From assembly GCA_949840935.1 (NCBI GenBank), contig CATKXX010000002.1, positions 62,001-126,000 of the forward strand: a stretch of DNA of 64,000 nucleotides, read 5' to 3'. Shown one piece after another: positions 54,303-62,205 of this stretch. The first letter of the stretch is position 1, and each line of letters starts with the position of its first letter. A program made the translations under genes and the position numbers. The notes beneath the pieces are model-generated. The model was given only the letters and a program-made list of their open reading frames with translations. It made no database searches and had not been told where the DNA came from. The stretch comes from an uncultured Acetatifactor sp. Its GTDB lineage: Bacteria > Bacillota > Clostridia > Lachnospirales > Lachnospiraceae.

Positions 54303-55412
54303 TTCAATACCTCTTTCACCAGCCTCTTATACACGATCTTAACCCTTGTCCTCATCCTGCCTCTCCAGCTGGTGTACCCCCAGCGCCTGATCAGCCCTTC
54401 AAAGCCGAGACGCCGGTAATCCTCCCAGAACTGCCCGCGGCCCTCCGGTTCTGCCGTGGGACGCAGCAGGGGAACCTGCATGTGAAGCGAAGGATCGATC
54501 TCCCGGATCCGCCCCGGCAGGGCCCGGAGCGCTTCCCTGCCGCTGTCCGTGTGCACCAGCACAATACTTGTGCCCTCATGATCCCTCCTACAGCGGTTAC
54601 TCCCCCCCTGTTTCCCAGCAGTCCCCCATGGTCAGGTCGCTGTGATGGACTGTCTTATTACAATGATAACAGGCCGGGCGCATGGAATGATGGCTGTAAT
54701 AGATCGACGCCCATATATCACTGCTTTTCCTCCTCTTTTGAAAGACCAGCGTCTCAATATGCGCGTTTCTCCAGCCAAATCCCTTATCCCTGAAACAGTA
54801 TCCCAGCAGCCGTCCTTCCCTTCCCTCCCAATATTGAATATATTCCTGAAACAACCGCGGGCTGGCCGCGCCATGGCATATGATGTCCGCCAGGAGCAGG
54901 TTCCTCCTCCCTCCAAACCTTTTAAAGACCTGATTCACCTGGCAGGTCATGCCGATAAAGAGCACTTCCCTCCCCCCGTCCAGGTCTTTTGCCAGCGCCC
55001 CATAGATTCCCGCCATATCGCTCTGCACATATTTCGAGCCTCTCATGCGCTCCACAGTCCCCATATCAGAGGCCCTGATATGGACTGCCCGGAACCCTTC
55101 GTCCAATACGCAGCCGTATACTACCCCCCCTCGCTCGATAAAAGCCCTGGACAGGGCAAAGGCAAATCCCCCTGACTGGCTTTTCCTCCTGTCCTCCGCC
55201 CCCGCCTGGAATTCATAAAAAGCCGTTCCGCCATAGTCCTCCGGCTCCTTTTCCCGAAAGGCGCAGACCGATCTGCACCTCCCGCAGTGAATGCATTTCT
55301 CCCCGTCGATCTCCGGGTATTCATAGCCCTCCTCATCCCTGTAAAAACGTATGGCCTGCACCGGGCACACATCCTCACAGCCCCTGCATCCGCAGCACTG
55401 TCCCTTATCCAT
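54281..55412 (-). pseudogene. Coenzyme F420H2 dehydrogenase beta-like protein, frame broken at a seven-G run
   Basis: Starts at ATG 55412 with GGAGG eight bases upstream, overlapping the pyruvyl transferase stop. Two 4Fe-4S motifs (CCGCRGCEDVCP and CIHCGRCRSVC), then the F420 hydrogenase/dehydrogenase beta domain with SQSGGFAFALSRAF, GMTCQVNQVF and CHGAASPRLF. At 54602-54608 a run of seven G leads to a stop at 54597; six G would give ETGGSNRCRRDHEGTSIVLV and the normal end at 54281, about 376 aa. An earlier seven-G run (55124-55130) is in frame. These proteins accompany pyruvyl transferases in glycan clusters and may reduce or modify a sugar. Confidence 0.8.
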
Positions 55413-56373
55413 CCCCGTCACCTCCCAGAATCCCTGACACATATGAACGCAGCTTATCCCTGTACCTTTCCAGAGCCGCCTCTGCGCCGGAAAAGTCCAC
55501 GCTCCTCTCCACCCTCCCCAGGCAGTCCCCCAGCCCTCCGCCATACCTTTCCAGATGCAGGAGCTCCAAAAAATCCCTCAGCCTCCCGGGATTGTGGGCA
55601 TCCGTGACACAGAAGAAGGGTCTCCTGAAAAGGACGGAGAACGCCGTCGCGTGAAAGGAATTCGTCAGGACAAACTCCGCCCCTTTTATCAGCCCCAAAA
55701 ACTGCGCGGGGCCGGCATCCTCAATATAGCCCCTGTCCAGGATCCCGGGGCAGTCCCCTATGCAGAGTGCCTGCATCCCCCAGCGCTGCGCCAGCATCCG
55801 CCCTTTTTCCATCATTTCCCGGGTATTTTTCATCGGATATACCAGCAGGTAAGGCTTACGCACATCCCCCTCATCGGCATATTTTCCCCACTCCCCCTCA
55901 TCCAGAAGGAACACGGGATCCAGAGTATGCTCTGCGTCAATATCACAGTGCTGCTTCAGGGGAAGGAGCGACGTCCTCTCCCGCACGCTGACATACTGAT
56001 AATCCTTCAGCCATTCCCTCATCCGGCTGTTATACTCCGCATTGCCGAAGTCATAGTCCCCCAGGGACGAGGAAAGACTGACCCTTTTCGCTCCCTTGGG
56101 GGCTGTCCGCAGGAAATAGGCCGGATCCGGAAACCCGTTAGTCACAGCCGGGTTCCAGATCTGATCGCTCCCGCTTATGTACAGGTCATACCCCTTATGC
56201 AGTACGGCCTGGCCCCCTCCGTGAAAGGGGGCCGTATAATGGAAAAACCCCCGGTAGAAGCCCAGAAACCTTTTCCTTTTCCCAAGCCTCTCCCGGAGAT
56301 GGCATATATCATGCGCCATGCACTTGACGGCATACCCTGTGACGCCGATCCTCACGGGCCACAGCCCCTTCAT
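55405..56373 (-). pseudogene. Polysaccharide pyruvyl transferase, 5' truncated
   Basis: 322 aa in the present frame. The central and end parts match the family: YDLYISGSDQIWNP, HTLDPVFLLD, YLLVYPMKN and EFVLTNSFHATAFSVLF. The usual start (GAVLQAYAL block and about 50-60 residues) is missing and there is no ribosome binding site before the first ATG. The break at about 56375 meets the AT-rich accessory patch, so the gene's front and whatever preceded the locus have been lost. It would transfer a pyruvyl ketal to a sugar or act in related assembly. Confidence 0.75.
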
Positions 56374-56436
56374 GAAAGTGGGTAAAGTAACGAATAACAG
56401 AAAGCATCATTGCAAATTCAGAAAAGAGGGAATAAA

Positions 56437-56655
56437 TTGATCACTTACGATCCTTTTTGGAAGACTTTACAGAAATCAGAAGAAACTACTTACTCCTTGA
56501 TAAATAATCATCACGTTTCCAGTGCCATCATCGACAAACTCCGCAAAAACAAACCAATGAACACCACCACACTCAATGACCTCTGCCGTATCCTGCGTTG
56601 CAGCCTGCAGGATATTGCCGAATACATTCCGTCCGATGATGACCAGGCCTTGTGA
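56437..56655 (+). CDS. XRE-family HTH regulator
   Basis: About 72 aa from TTG with AGAGGG upstream (an ATG-like alternative further up is not in good context). HTH_26-type single domain: SAIIDKLRKNKPMNTTTLND and LCRILRCSLQDIAEYI. It is a clear relative of the regulator at 9878 in the left element (both have FWKTL at the front). It marks the start of the AT-rich accessory patch. A hairpin CAGAAAG/CTTTCTG with a T-run follows at about 56779-56806 as terminator. Confidence 0.8.
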   Translation: MITYDPFWKTLQKSEETTYSLINNHHVSSAIIDKLRKNKPMNTTTLNDLCRILRCSLQDIAEYIPSDDDQAL

Positions 56656-56819
56656 CAGGGCTCACAGACGATATGGCGGCATACCCCTTGCCAGTTTCCT
56701 GTGCAAAGGCATCCCCTTACCCGGATGTTTTCATTTTTTAATGTACTTTTTACCGTTATTATGATATAATCCTCTGTACAGAAAGGACATCTTTCTGAAA
56801 ATCATTTTTTACTTCATTT

Positions 56820-56863
56820 CTGCGCGGTCTTTTGGGCATATCAGGTTTGTGGATACCGCGCAG
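56820..56863. repeat. Inverted repeat in non-coding interval
   Basis: CTGCGCGGT (56820-56828) and ACCGCGCAG (56855-56863) with a 26-base loop. The 56656-56983 interval has no gene; it holds this repeat, the small hairpin after the regulator and repeat copy A. Confidence 0.55.
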
Positions 56864-56914
56864 ACACAAACTTCTCTTTTTCATTTGACATGGATTTCAA
56901 CCTCCCATGGTATT

Positions 56915-56942
56915 CACCTTGACAATTCAATAGACTTTATAC
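56915..56942 (+). repeat. Accessory-patch repeat, copy A
   Basis: CACCTTGACAATTCAATAG followed by ACTTTATAC. Plus orientation of the roughly 35-bp repeat family; lies 40 bp before the 77-aa gene. Confidence 0.7.
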
Positions 56943-56983
56943 TCTGGTTATGATATACTTCGATATACAGGAGGTACAAGCTG

Positions 56984-57217
56984 ATGGATAATGAAAGCAG
57001 GGAAATGTTTCAGAAGATTCTGGACAGGCTCGATAAAATAGACAGCCGCTTTGATGTCATAGAGCATAAGCAAAACCGCACGGAAAAGAAAGTGGACGAT
57101 TTACGGATTGACGTAGCGGTAGCTGAAAGGGATATCAGGCGAGACATTTACGAATTGAAAGACGAAATGGAAACAGTCATTGAGGTATTAAGAATGAATG
57201 AAATGTTACCAAGATAA
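56984..57217 (+). CDS. Small coiled-coil protein
   Basis: 77 aa with AGGAGG nine bases before ATG. The sequence is a near-continuous heptad pattern (FQKILDRLDKIDSRFDVIEH onward), so it is expected to form a coiled coil. Similar small proteins occur in plasmids and phages, but I cannot assign a function. It lies between repeat copies A and B. Confidence 0.65.
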   Translation: MDNESREMFQKILDRLDKIDSRFDVIEHKQNRTEKKVDDLRIDVAVAERDIRRDIYELKDEMETVIEVLRMNEMLPR

Positions 57218-57254
57218 TCACATGATCACACAACCGGATATATCATGAATCAGA

Positions 57255-57288
57255 GTGTAAAGCCTATTGAGTTGTCAGGGCTTTACAC
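57255..57288 (-). repeat. Accessory-patch repeat, copy B
   Basis: GTGTAAAGCC (57255-57264) with GGCTTTACAC (57279-57288) around TATTGAGTTGTCAG. A perfect 10-bp hairpin that can act as a terminator for the genes on both sides. Confidence 0.75.
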
Positions 57289-57330
57289 CCTGGTTTATTG
57301 GTTGCTATTCAGTTGTGGTTATGGCCGCGG

Positions 57331-57522
57331 TTATTCTTTAATCTTGTCAATGTCTGTCAGGTTAACGCCAGAGGCATTCAACAATACTTTCAATGTTCGA
57401 TATTCTTCTTTCAATTCAGCATATGTTTCGGTGGCGTTTTCCTTTTTTGCCAGAATCATATATTTTTGTATCTTTTTGAAATCATCAAGGGCTTGTTTTA
57501 TTACTTCTATGCCTGTTGGCAT
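57331..57522 (-). CDS. Small protein, paralogue of the gene at 58040
   Basis: 63 aa, MPTGIEVIKQALDDFKKIQK at the front and LNASGVNLTDIDKIKE at the end. The end matches that of the 55-aa protein at 58040 (SSLGVNVEDITL), and the surrounding DNA matches too. Promoter: TTTACA from repeat C, 17 bp, TATAAT. The shared 15-mer AACTGAATAGCAACC follows the stop in both. Function unknown. Confidence 0.65.
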   Translation of the reverse strand: MPTGIEVIKQALDDFKKIQKYMILAKKENATETYAELKEEYRTLKVLLNASGVNLTDIDKIKE

Positions 57523-57589
57523 GAAATCACCTACTTCCTTTTAGCCTGGTTGACAGCTACTGATTTTATTATAGCAACCCATGCTAAAA

Positions 57590-57627
57590 GTGTAAAGCCT
57601 TTATTGAATTGCCAGGGTGCTTTGTAC
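57590..57627 (-). repeat. Accessory-patch repeat, copy C
   Basis: GTGTAAAGCCTTTATTGAAT at the left, GTGCTTTGTAC at the right. On the minus strand it supplies the TTTACA -35 box for the 63-aa gene, followed after 17 bp by TATAAT. Confidence 0.75.
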
Positions 57628-57841
57628 AAGATTATACGTCTGATCACCCTTTTGATTACCTTTGATTACTTGGTAATCAAAATCAATATGATATGGCATT
57701 TTCAATCTGTCTTACCACATTTCGCATCAAAAAAGAAAGACAACCTCTTTCGATCTGTAAAAGAAATTTTCAGGAGGCCGAAACCGGCCAGGCTGAAGTC
57801 AGAAAATCGAAAGCTGCCAATTCAGTGAAGCCTGAATGTGC

Positions 57842-57882
57842 GGCAGGGTAAAGGGCTCTTCAGAAGTCTCTGCAACCCTGCC
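57842..57882 (+). terminator. Hairpin in the 57.5-58.0 kb non-coding interval
   Basis: GGCAGGGT with ACCCTGCC then TTATTT. The interval 57523-58039 has no convincing gene; it contains repeats C and D, this hairpin and a TTTGATTACC/GGTAATCAAA inverted repeat at about 57651-57680. Confidence 0.5.
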
Positions 57883-57917
57883 TTATTTCCCCACCCCGTG
57901 AAAAGTAACCACAAACC

Positions 57918-57956
57918 ACACAAAGCACCTTGACAATTCAATAAAGGCTTTACACC
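57918..57956 (+). repeat. Accessory-patch repeat, copy D
   Basis: ACACAAAGCACC, TTGACAATTCAATAAAGG, CTTTACACC. It gives TTTACA, then 17 bp to TATAAT, as promoter of the 55-aa gene. Nearly identical to the reverse complement of copy C. Confidence 0.75.
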
Positions 57957-58039
57957 AACAACAAGAACCACTATAATGAATGTAGCAGCAATAAAACTGT
58001 ACCAATTAAAAAGGCGGTGAGAATGTGGAGGTTTTAGAA

Positions 58040-58207
58040 ATGACAGATAAAGAATTAATCACAATTACCATTGATAGGTATACAGACTTACAGCGCATCA
58101 AAAAAGAGAATGGTAATCAAGAAAATAAAGAACTTGAATATCAAATCAAAGTGACTACCGCAAAGTTATCTTCTTTGGGCGTCAATGTCGAGGATATAAC
58201 CTTATAA
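58040..58207 (+). CDS. Small protein, paralogue of the gene at 57331
   Basis: 55 aa from ATG with GGAGG eight bases upstream. Charged, helical; ends AKLSSLGVNVEDITL, similar to the 63-aa protein. It lies between repeat copies D and E. No function recognised. Confidence 0.65.
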   Translation: MTDKELITITIDRYTDLQRIKKENGNQENKELEYQIKVTTAKLSSLGVNVEDITL

Positions 58208-58210
58208 ATA

Positions 58211-58738
58211 TCAACTGAATAGCAACCGCATAACCAAAAGGTGTAAAGTCTTTACTGAATTATCAAGGCTTTGCACTTTTTTATTCCGGAGGCTATGGGA
58301 TATGGCAGGATATTTCAAGGATGTATCATCATTGAAACAGCTCAGGGAGTAGCCGTATTTCTTCATGATGTCCATCTGCTTCCGGCTGAACGGGGTCTTT
58401 GCCAGCCCATAGATACCATTGTCCATGTTCTGTAACAGCTGCCTGTCCATATTTTCTTTGATAGCGTGGTTGCGGGACATCCTGATCTTTGTGAACAGCG
58501 GATTGCCCCCTTCTCTGTTGCATGAAGGCAGGTTAAATGCTTCGCGTGTCTTCACCTCCGGCGTGATCGTCCCTAACTTGGATATCTGCACACGCTCCCC
58601 GTCCAGCATTGCCTTGTAGATTTCATTTGCGTACATGCCTAAGATTTCCTTGATGATGCTCTGCTCATAGATGTTGTCCTCCCGGTTATAGATCCTTGCC
58701 GCCATCTTGCCAGCGGATAATGCGTTCTTATATGCCAT
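58211..58738 (-). CDS. Probable DNA-binding protein (HU/IHF-like fold), 3' end replaced by repeat
   Basis: About 175 aa from an ATG with AGGA upstream; the longer frame begins at a TTG without a ribosome binding site. Residues around 25-90 (IIKEILGMYANEIYKAMLDG, then VQISKLGTITPEV) resemble the HU/IHF fold used by some phage and plasmid proteins; this is tentative. The last 20 residues are encoded by repeat copy E and its flank, so the original end was probably changed by arrival of the repeat. Upstream 58739-59040 is AT-rich without a gene. Confidence 0.5.
   Translation of the reverse strand: MAYKNALSAGKMAARIYNREDNIYEQSIIKEILGMYANEIYKAMLDGERVQISKLGTITPEVKTREAFNLPSCNREGGNPLFTKIRMSRNHAIKENMDRQLLQNMDNGIYGLAKTPFSRKQMDIMKKYGYSLSCFNDDTSLKYPAISHSLRNKKVQSLDNSVKTLHLLVMRLLFS
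58241..58276 (-). repeat. Accessory-patch repeat, copy E
   Basis: GTGTAAAGTC...GGCTTTGCAC, imperfect hairpin followed by TTTTTT on the plus strand, so it can terminate the 55-aa gene. It overlaps the end of the convergent HU-like gene. Confidence 0.7.
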
Positions 58739-59042
58739 CCATTTTGTTCCTACTATGCTTGGATATTTTTGTTTTGTCAATTATTTGTTTGTCGTTGTTC
58801 AGTTGTTTTTATTCAGTTGCTTTTGTCAATGAAATATGGTTTTTATGTTACGGTGGTTAATGTGGGATGATTGGTATAAATAGTAGCTGGAATATTAATG
58901 TGAATATGCTTTCGGTTATTTTGTCCTTGAAAATGGGTTGATTGATTCAACGGTGTACAGAATCTCTCCTTTCCTTGTACTATTTTAATCGAACATATGT
59001 CTGATTACCTTTTTGATCACCTCTTGATTACCGCCAAAATCA

Positions 59043-59083
59043 AAAAAGCCCGGAACGCCCTGCTTTCAAGGCTTCCAGACTTT
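59043..59083 (-). terminator. Terminator of the tRNA operon
   Basis: Minus strand AAAGTCTGGAAGCC pairs (with wobbles) with GGCGTTCCGGGCTTT, then TTTTGATTTT. It starts eight bases after tRNA-Met. Confidence 0.75.
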
Positions 59084-59090
59084 TCCAACA

Positions 59091-59164
59091 TAGCGAGAGG
59101 GGGATTTGAACCCTCGACACCACGGGTATGAACCGTGTGCTCTAGCCAACTGAGCTATCTCGCC
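59091..59164 (-). tRNA. tRNA-Met (anticodon CAT)
   Basis: Full cloverleaf: acceptor GGCGAGA/TCTCGCT, D-arm GCTC...GAGC, anticodon stem CACGG/CCGTG with loop TTCATAC, T-arm GAGGG-TTCAAAT-CCCCC, discriminator A. Elongator versus Ile-lysidine type cannot be told with certainty. CCA is not encoded. Its 3' end faces the accessory patch. Confidence 0.93.
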
Positions 59165-59168
59165 AAAA

Positions 59169-59241
59169 TGGAAGTTATAGGGCTCGAACCTATGACCCTC
59201 TGCTTGTAAGGCAGATGCTCTCCCAGCTGAGCTAAACTTCC
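59169..59241 (-). tRNA. tRNA-Val (anticodon TAC)
   Basis: Acceptor GGAAGTT/AACTTCC, D-arm GCTC...GAGC, anticodon stem TCTGC/GCAGA with loop CTTACAA, T-arm ATAGG-TTCGAGC-CCTAT, discriminator A. Co-transcribed with tRNA-Met four bases downstream. Confidence 0.95.
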
Positions 59242-59371
59242 ATTCCGTCGGCTGCCTGCTATTACAACCGCAACCGACTTGTTTAGTATACAATGGACAG
59301 CCTTGTTTGTCAACTGTTTTTTTGAGAAGTTTTGAACTGCTAATTTCAGCCTGCTAATTTCGGCCCGGCCC

Positions 59372-61138
59372 CTACATCCTCTCCGGCGCGGAAAACCCGA
59401 GCACATCCACACAGCACTCCAGCACTCTCCTGGTCAGGTCAAGCAGCGCGATCAGTCCGGCCCGCCTTGCCCCGTCCTCCTCGCTCAGAATCCTCGTCTC
59501 ATGGTAAAAGTGGTTCAATGCGTTGGCAAGGTCGTAGATATAGGCGCAGACCTTATGCGGAGCAGCTTCCTCCGCAGCATTCTGCATCATGGCATTGAAA
59601 CCGGTCAGCTCCATCATCAGCGCTTTCTCCGACTCGCTTCCCGCCTCCTGCAGGACTGCCTTTTCCACGTCGCCGCCCTGCTCCCGGTACTTGCCCAGGA
59701 TGGATTTAATGCGCACAATAGTATAAAGGATGTACGGCCCCGTATCTCCCTCAAAGGAGGTGAACCTGTCGATGTCAAACACATAATCCTTGGACGCCTG
59801 GTTGGACAGGTCGCCGTATTTTAAAGCTGCCACAGCAACGATATCCGCCACCCTCTCAGCTTCTTCCTCCGGCATCTCCCTGCCTTCCCGGATCTTACGG
59901 AGCATTTCTTCCTTCGTATCGCGGATCAGGCTCTCTAAGCGCATCACCCCGCCGTCCCTGGTCTTAAAGGGTTTTCCGTCGCTTCCGTTCATGGTTCCGA
60001 AGCCCAGGAATTTCAGCTCTGTCCCGGACGTCACCAGCTTCGTCTTCCTGGCACAGCGGAACACCTGCTCGAAGTACAGCTCCTGGCGTTTGTCCACCAC
60101 ATAGATAATCTCATCGGGCTGATAAAGCCTTATGCGCTCCATAATGGTGGCCAGATCCGTGGTATTGTACAGGGATGCCCCGTCCGATTTCAGGATCATA
60201 CAGGGCGGGATCTCCTTCGTATCCGTCTCCTCCTTCACATCCACCACCAGGGCCCCTTCGCTGACATGGGCGTAGTGGTTATCCTTCATATATGCCACCA
60301 ATTCCGGAATCAGCTCGTGAACGTCGCTCTCCCCTTTCCAGAGATCGAATTCCACATTCAGGCTGCCGTAATTTTTCTTTAAATCCGCCACCGACACATC
60401 CATCATATGCCTCCACAGCGCGCGGTATCCCCGGTTTCCGTTCTGCAGCTTGTATGTGGCCTCCATGGCCCTGGCCTTATAGGCGGGATCCTCCTTCGAT
60501 TTCGCACTGGCTGCGGGATAGATTTCCTCCAGCTCGGAGATGGTAAAGGGCGCCTCCGCCGGATATTCGCCCTGATATGTCTCGTCAAAGTATACCATTT
60601 CCGGGCTTCGCTCCTGCAGTCCGGTGATGATCAGGCCCATCTGCAGCCCCCAGTCGCCCAGATGCACGTCGCCAATCACCTCATTCCCCACATAACGGCA
60701 GATCCTCTTTACGCTCTCACCGATCACCGCAGATCGGATATGTCCCACATGGAGGGGTTTCGCCACGTTTGCCCCGCCGTAATCAATAATGATCTTCCGG
60801 GGGTTTTCGGATACTTCCAGCCCGAATTTCTCCTCCGATGCCATTCCCTTCACATAGTCCAGCAGAAATCCTTCGGATATCCTGAAATTCAGGAAACCGG
60901 GCGCCACTGCCTCCGCTTCTCTGAACACCTTGCTGCCGGCCAGCTTTTCCGCCACCTCGCCGGCGATCATGATCGGAGCCTTGTGATACTTTTTTGCCCC
61001 AGCCATAGCACCGTTACACTGATATTCACACAGATCCGGACGGTTTGATACCGTAACCTTTCCCAGCGCCGCATCATAGCCCGCGGCCGCAAACGCCCGT
61101 CCTGCTTCCTCTGATAATAAATCCAGTATTTTCTTCAT
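59372..61138 (-). CDS. argS: Arginyl-tRNA synthetase
   Basis: 588 aa from ATG with GGAGG seven bases upstream. The HIGH signature is HVGHIRSAVIGE in the class I catalytic core, preceded by the family's KIIIDYGGANVAKPL strand; the KMSKS position is the degenerate form usual in ArgS (FKTRDGGVM). The carboxyl DALR anticodon-binding domain (YTIVRIKSILGKYREQGG onward) is complete. It charges tRNA-Arg. tRNA genes follow 130 bp downstream. Confidence 0.96.
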   Translation of the reverse strand: MKKILDLLSEEAGRAFAAAGYDAALGKVTVSNRPDLCEYQCNGAMAGAKKYHKAPIMIAGEVAEKLAGSKVFREAEAVAPGFLNFRISEGFLLDYVKGMASEEKFGLEVSENPRKIIIDYGGANVAKPLHVGHIRSAVIGESVKRICRYVGNEVIGDVHLGDWGLQMGLIITGLQERSPEMVYFDETYQGEYPAEAPFTISELEEIYPAASAKSKEDPAYKARAMEATYKLQNGNRGYRALWRHMMDVSVADLKKNYGSLNVEFDLWKGESDVHELIPELVAYMKDNHYAHVSEGALVVDVKEETDTKEIPPCMILKSDGASLYNTTDLATIMERIRLYQPDEIIYVVDKRQELYFEQVFRCARKTKLVTSGTELKFLGFGTMNGSDGKPFKTRDGGVMRLESLIRDTKEEMLRKIREGREMPEEEAERVADIVAVAALKYGDLSNQASKDYVFDIDRFTSFEGDTGPYILYTIVRIKSILGKYREQGGDVEKAVLQEAGSESEKALMMELTGFNAMMQNAAEEAAPHKVCAYIYDLANALNHFYHETRILSEEDGARRAGLIALLDLTRRVLECCVDVLGFSAPERM

Positions 61139-61211
61139 AGCCTTCCTCCATCCCACTCTCAGAATGTGTATATATATCATTCTCCCGGTCTGCATCTCCA
61201 CTTACTATACC

Positions 61212-61880
61212 TTACTTTTCCGCATCGCGCAAGGAATATCCGCAGCCGCAGTAATTTTGCCGGTAAAGCCCGTATCTGGCGGACAGCTCCACAGATCTCT
61301 GATATCCGTTCCTTTTCTTGAAATCGGAGGGCAGCCAGGCCACGCCATACTCCGCGGACAGCATCCGGCCGATCTCGTTTAATTTCCCGGCGTTTTTCAG
61401 CGGGCTGATGGTAAGGGTAGTACAGAAGAAATCCGCGCCCGCTTCCCTTGCCCGCCCTGCCGTCTCCCGCAGACGCAGGTCATAGCATCGGAAACATCTC
61501 TCTCCGCCCTCCGGGCAGCTCTCGTATCCCCTTGCCGCTTCGTAAAACCTGTCCGGCTCATACGCGCCTTCCACGAAATCTATGGGATTCCCTTCCCTCT
61601 CCCCTGCCGCCATCTCGCCATTATACGCAAGGATCAGGCGTTTCTGCTCCTCCGCCCTTTTCCGATACTCGGCGGCAGACGAAATATTCGGGTTGTAATA
61701 AAATACCGTTATGTAAAAGGCGCTGCACAGATATTCCAGCACATAGCTGCTGCAGGGTGCACAGCAGCTGTGGAGGAACAGGCGCCTGCCTTCCCTCTCA
61801 TCCCCGGAAACCGGCACGCCGGCGCCCTCAAGCCCCGCCAGCACCTTGTCCAGCTCTTTTTGATAATTTACCGCATTCAT
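61212..61880 (-). CDS. queH: Epoxyqueuosine reductase QueH
   Basis: 222 aa. Conserved Cys motifs: LHSCCAPCSSY at the front, CPEGGERCFRCYDLRL in the middle and QNYCGCGYS at the end; also FYYNPNI and FKKRNGYQRSVELSARYGLY. This is the DUF208/QueH enzyme that performs the last step of queuosine formation in tRNA, replacing QueG in many Firmicutes. Start ATG has AGGTGAT nine bases upstream. Close to argS (73 bp) and on the same strand. Confidence 0.93.
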   Translation of the reverse strand: MNAVNYQKELDKVLAGLEGAGVPVSGDEREGRRLFLHSCCAPCSSYVLEYLCSAFYITVFYYNPNISSAAEYRKRAEEQKRLILAYNGEMAAGEREGNPIDFVEGAYEPDRFYEAARGYESCPEGGERCFRCYDLRLRETAGRAREAGADFFCTTLTISPLKNAGKLNEIGRMLSAEYGVAWLPSDFKKRNGYQRSVELSARYGLYRQNYCGCGYSLRDAEK

Positions 61881-61967
61881 AGGCTGAAATCACCTTTCTC
61901 CCTGCCGGGCATACCGGCAGGGAAATCCTCCTTCTTCTGTTGATTGCATTATCCTGTCAGTCCAGCC

Positions 61968-62205
61968 GACGCGCCCTCCATTCCGGGCCGTTTACATGGC
62001 CGTCGCCTCCGGCGCTGCCACGCACATTCCGGCCAGCAGCCCTCCGTTCCGGGCCGCGCACAGGCCGTCCTCTCCGGCGCTGCCACGCACATTCCGGTCA
62101 GCAGCCCTCCGTTCCGGGCCGCGCACAGGCCGTCCTCTCCGGCGCTGCCACACACATTCCGGTCAGCAGCCCTCCGTTCCGGGCCGCGCACATGGCCGTC
62201 ACTGC
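61968..62205. repeat. 65-bp non-coding tandem repeat behind sodA
   Basis: About 3.6 units with a period of 65 bp (66 between the first two). Each unit holds CCCTCCGTTCCGGGCCG and GGCGCTGCCAC. The period is not a multiple of three. It fills most of the 61881-62198 interval, where no gene is seen. Confidence 0.85.

Noticed and set aside
50247..54608. Simple homopolymer sequencing error as the full explanation for the frame breaks
   Set aside because: Not excluded, but the three tracts need changes of opposite sign and two other seven-G runs are in correct frame, so it is kept as an alternative only.
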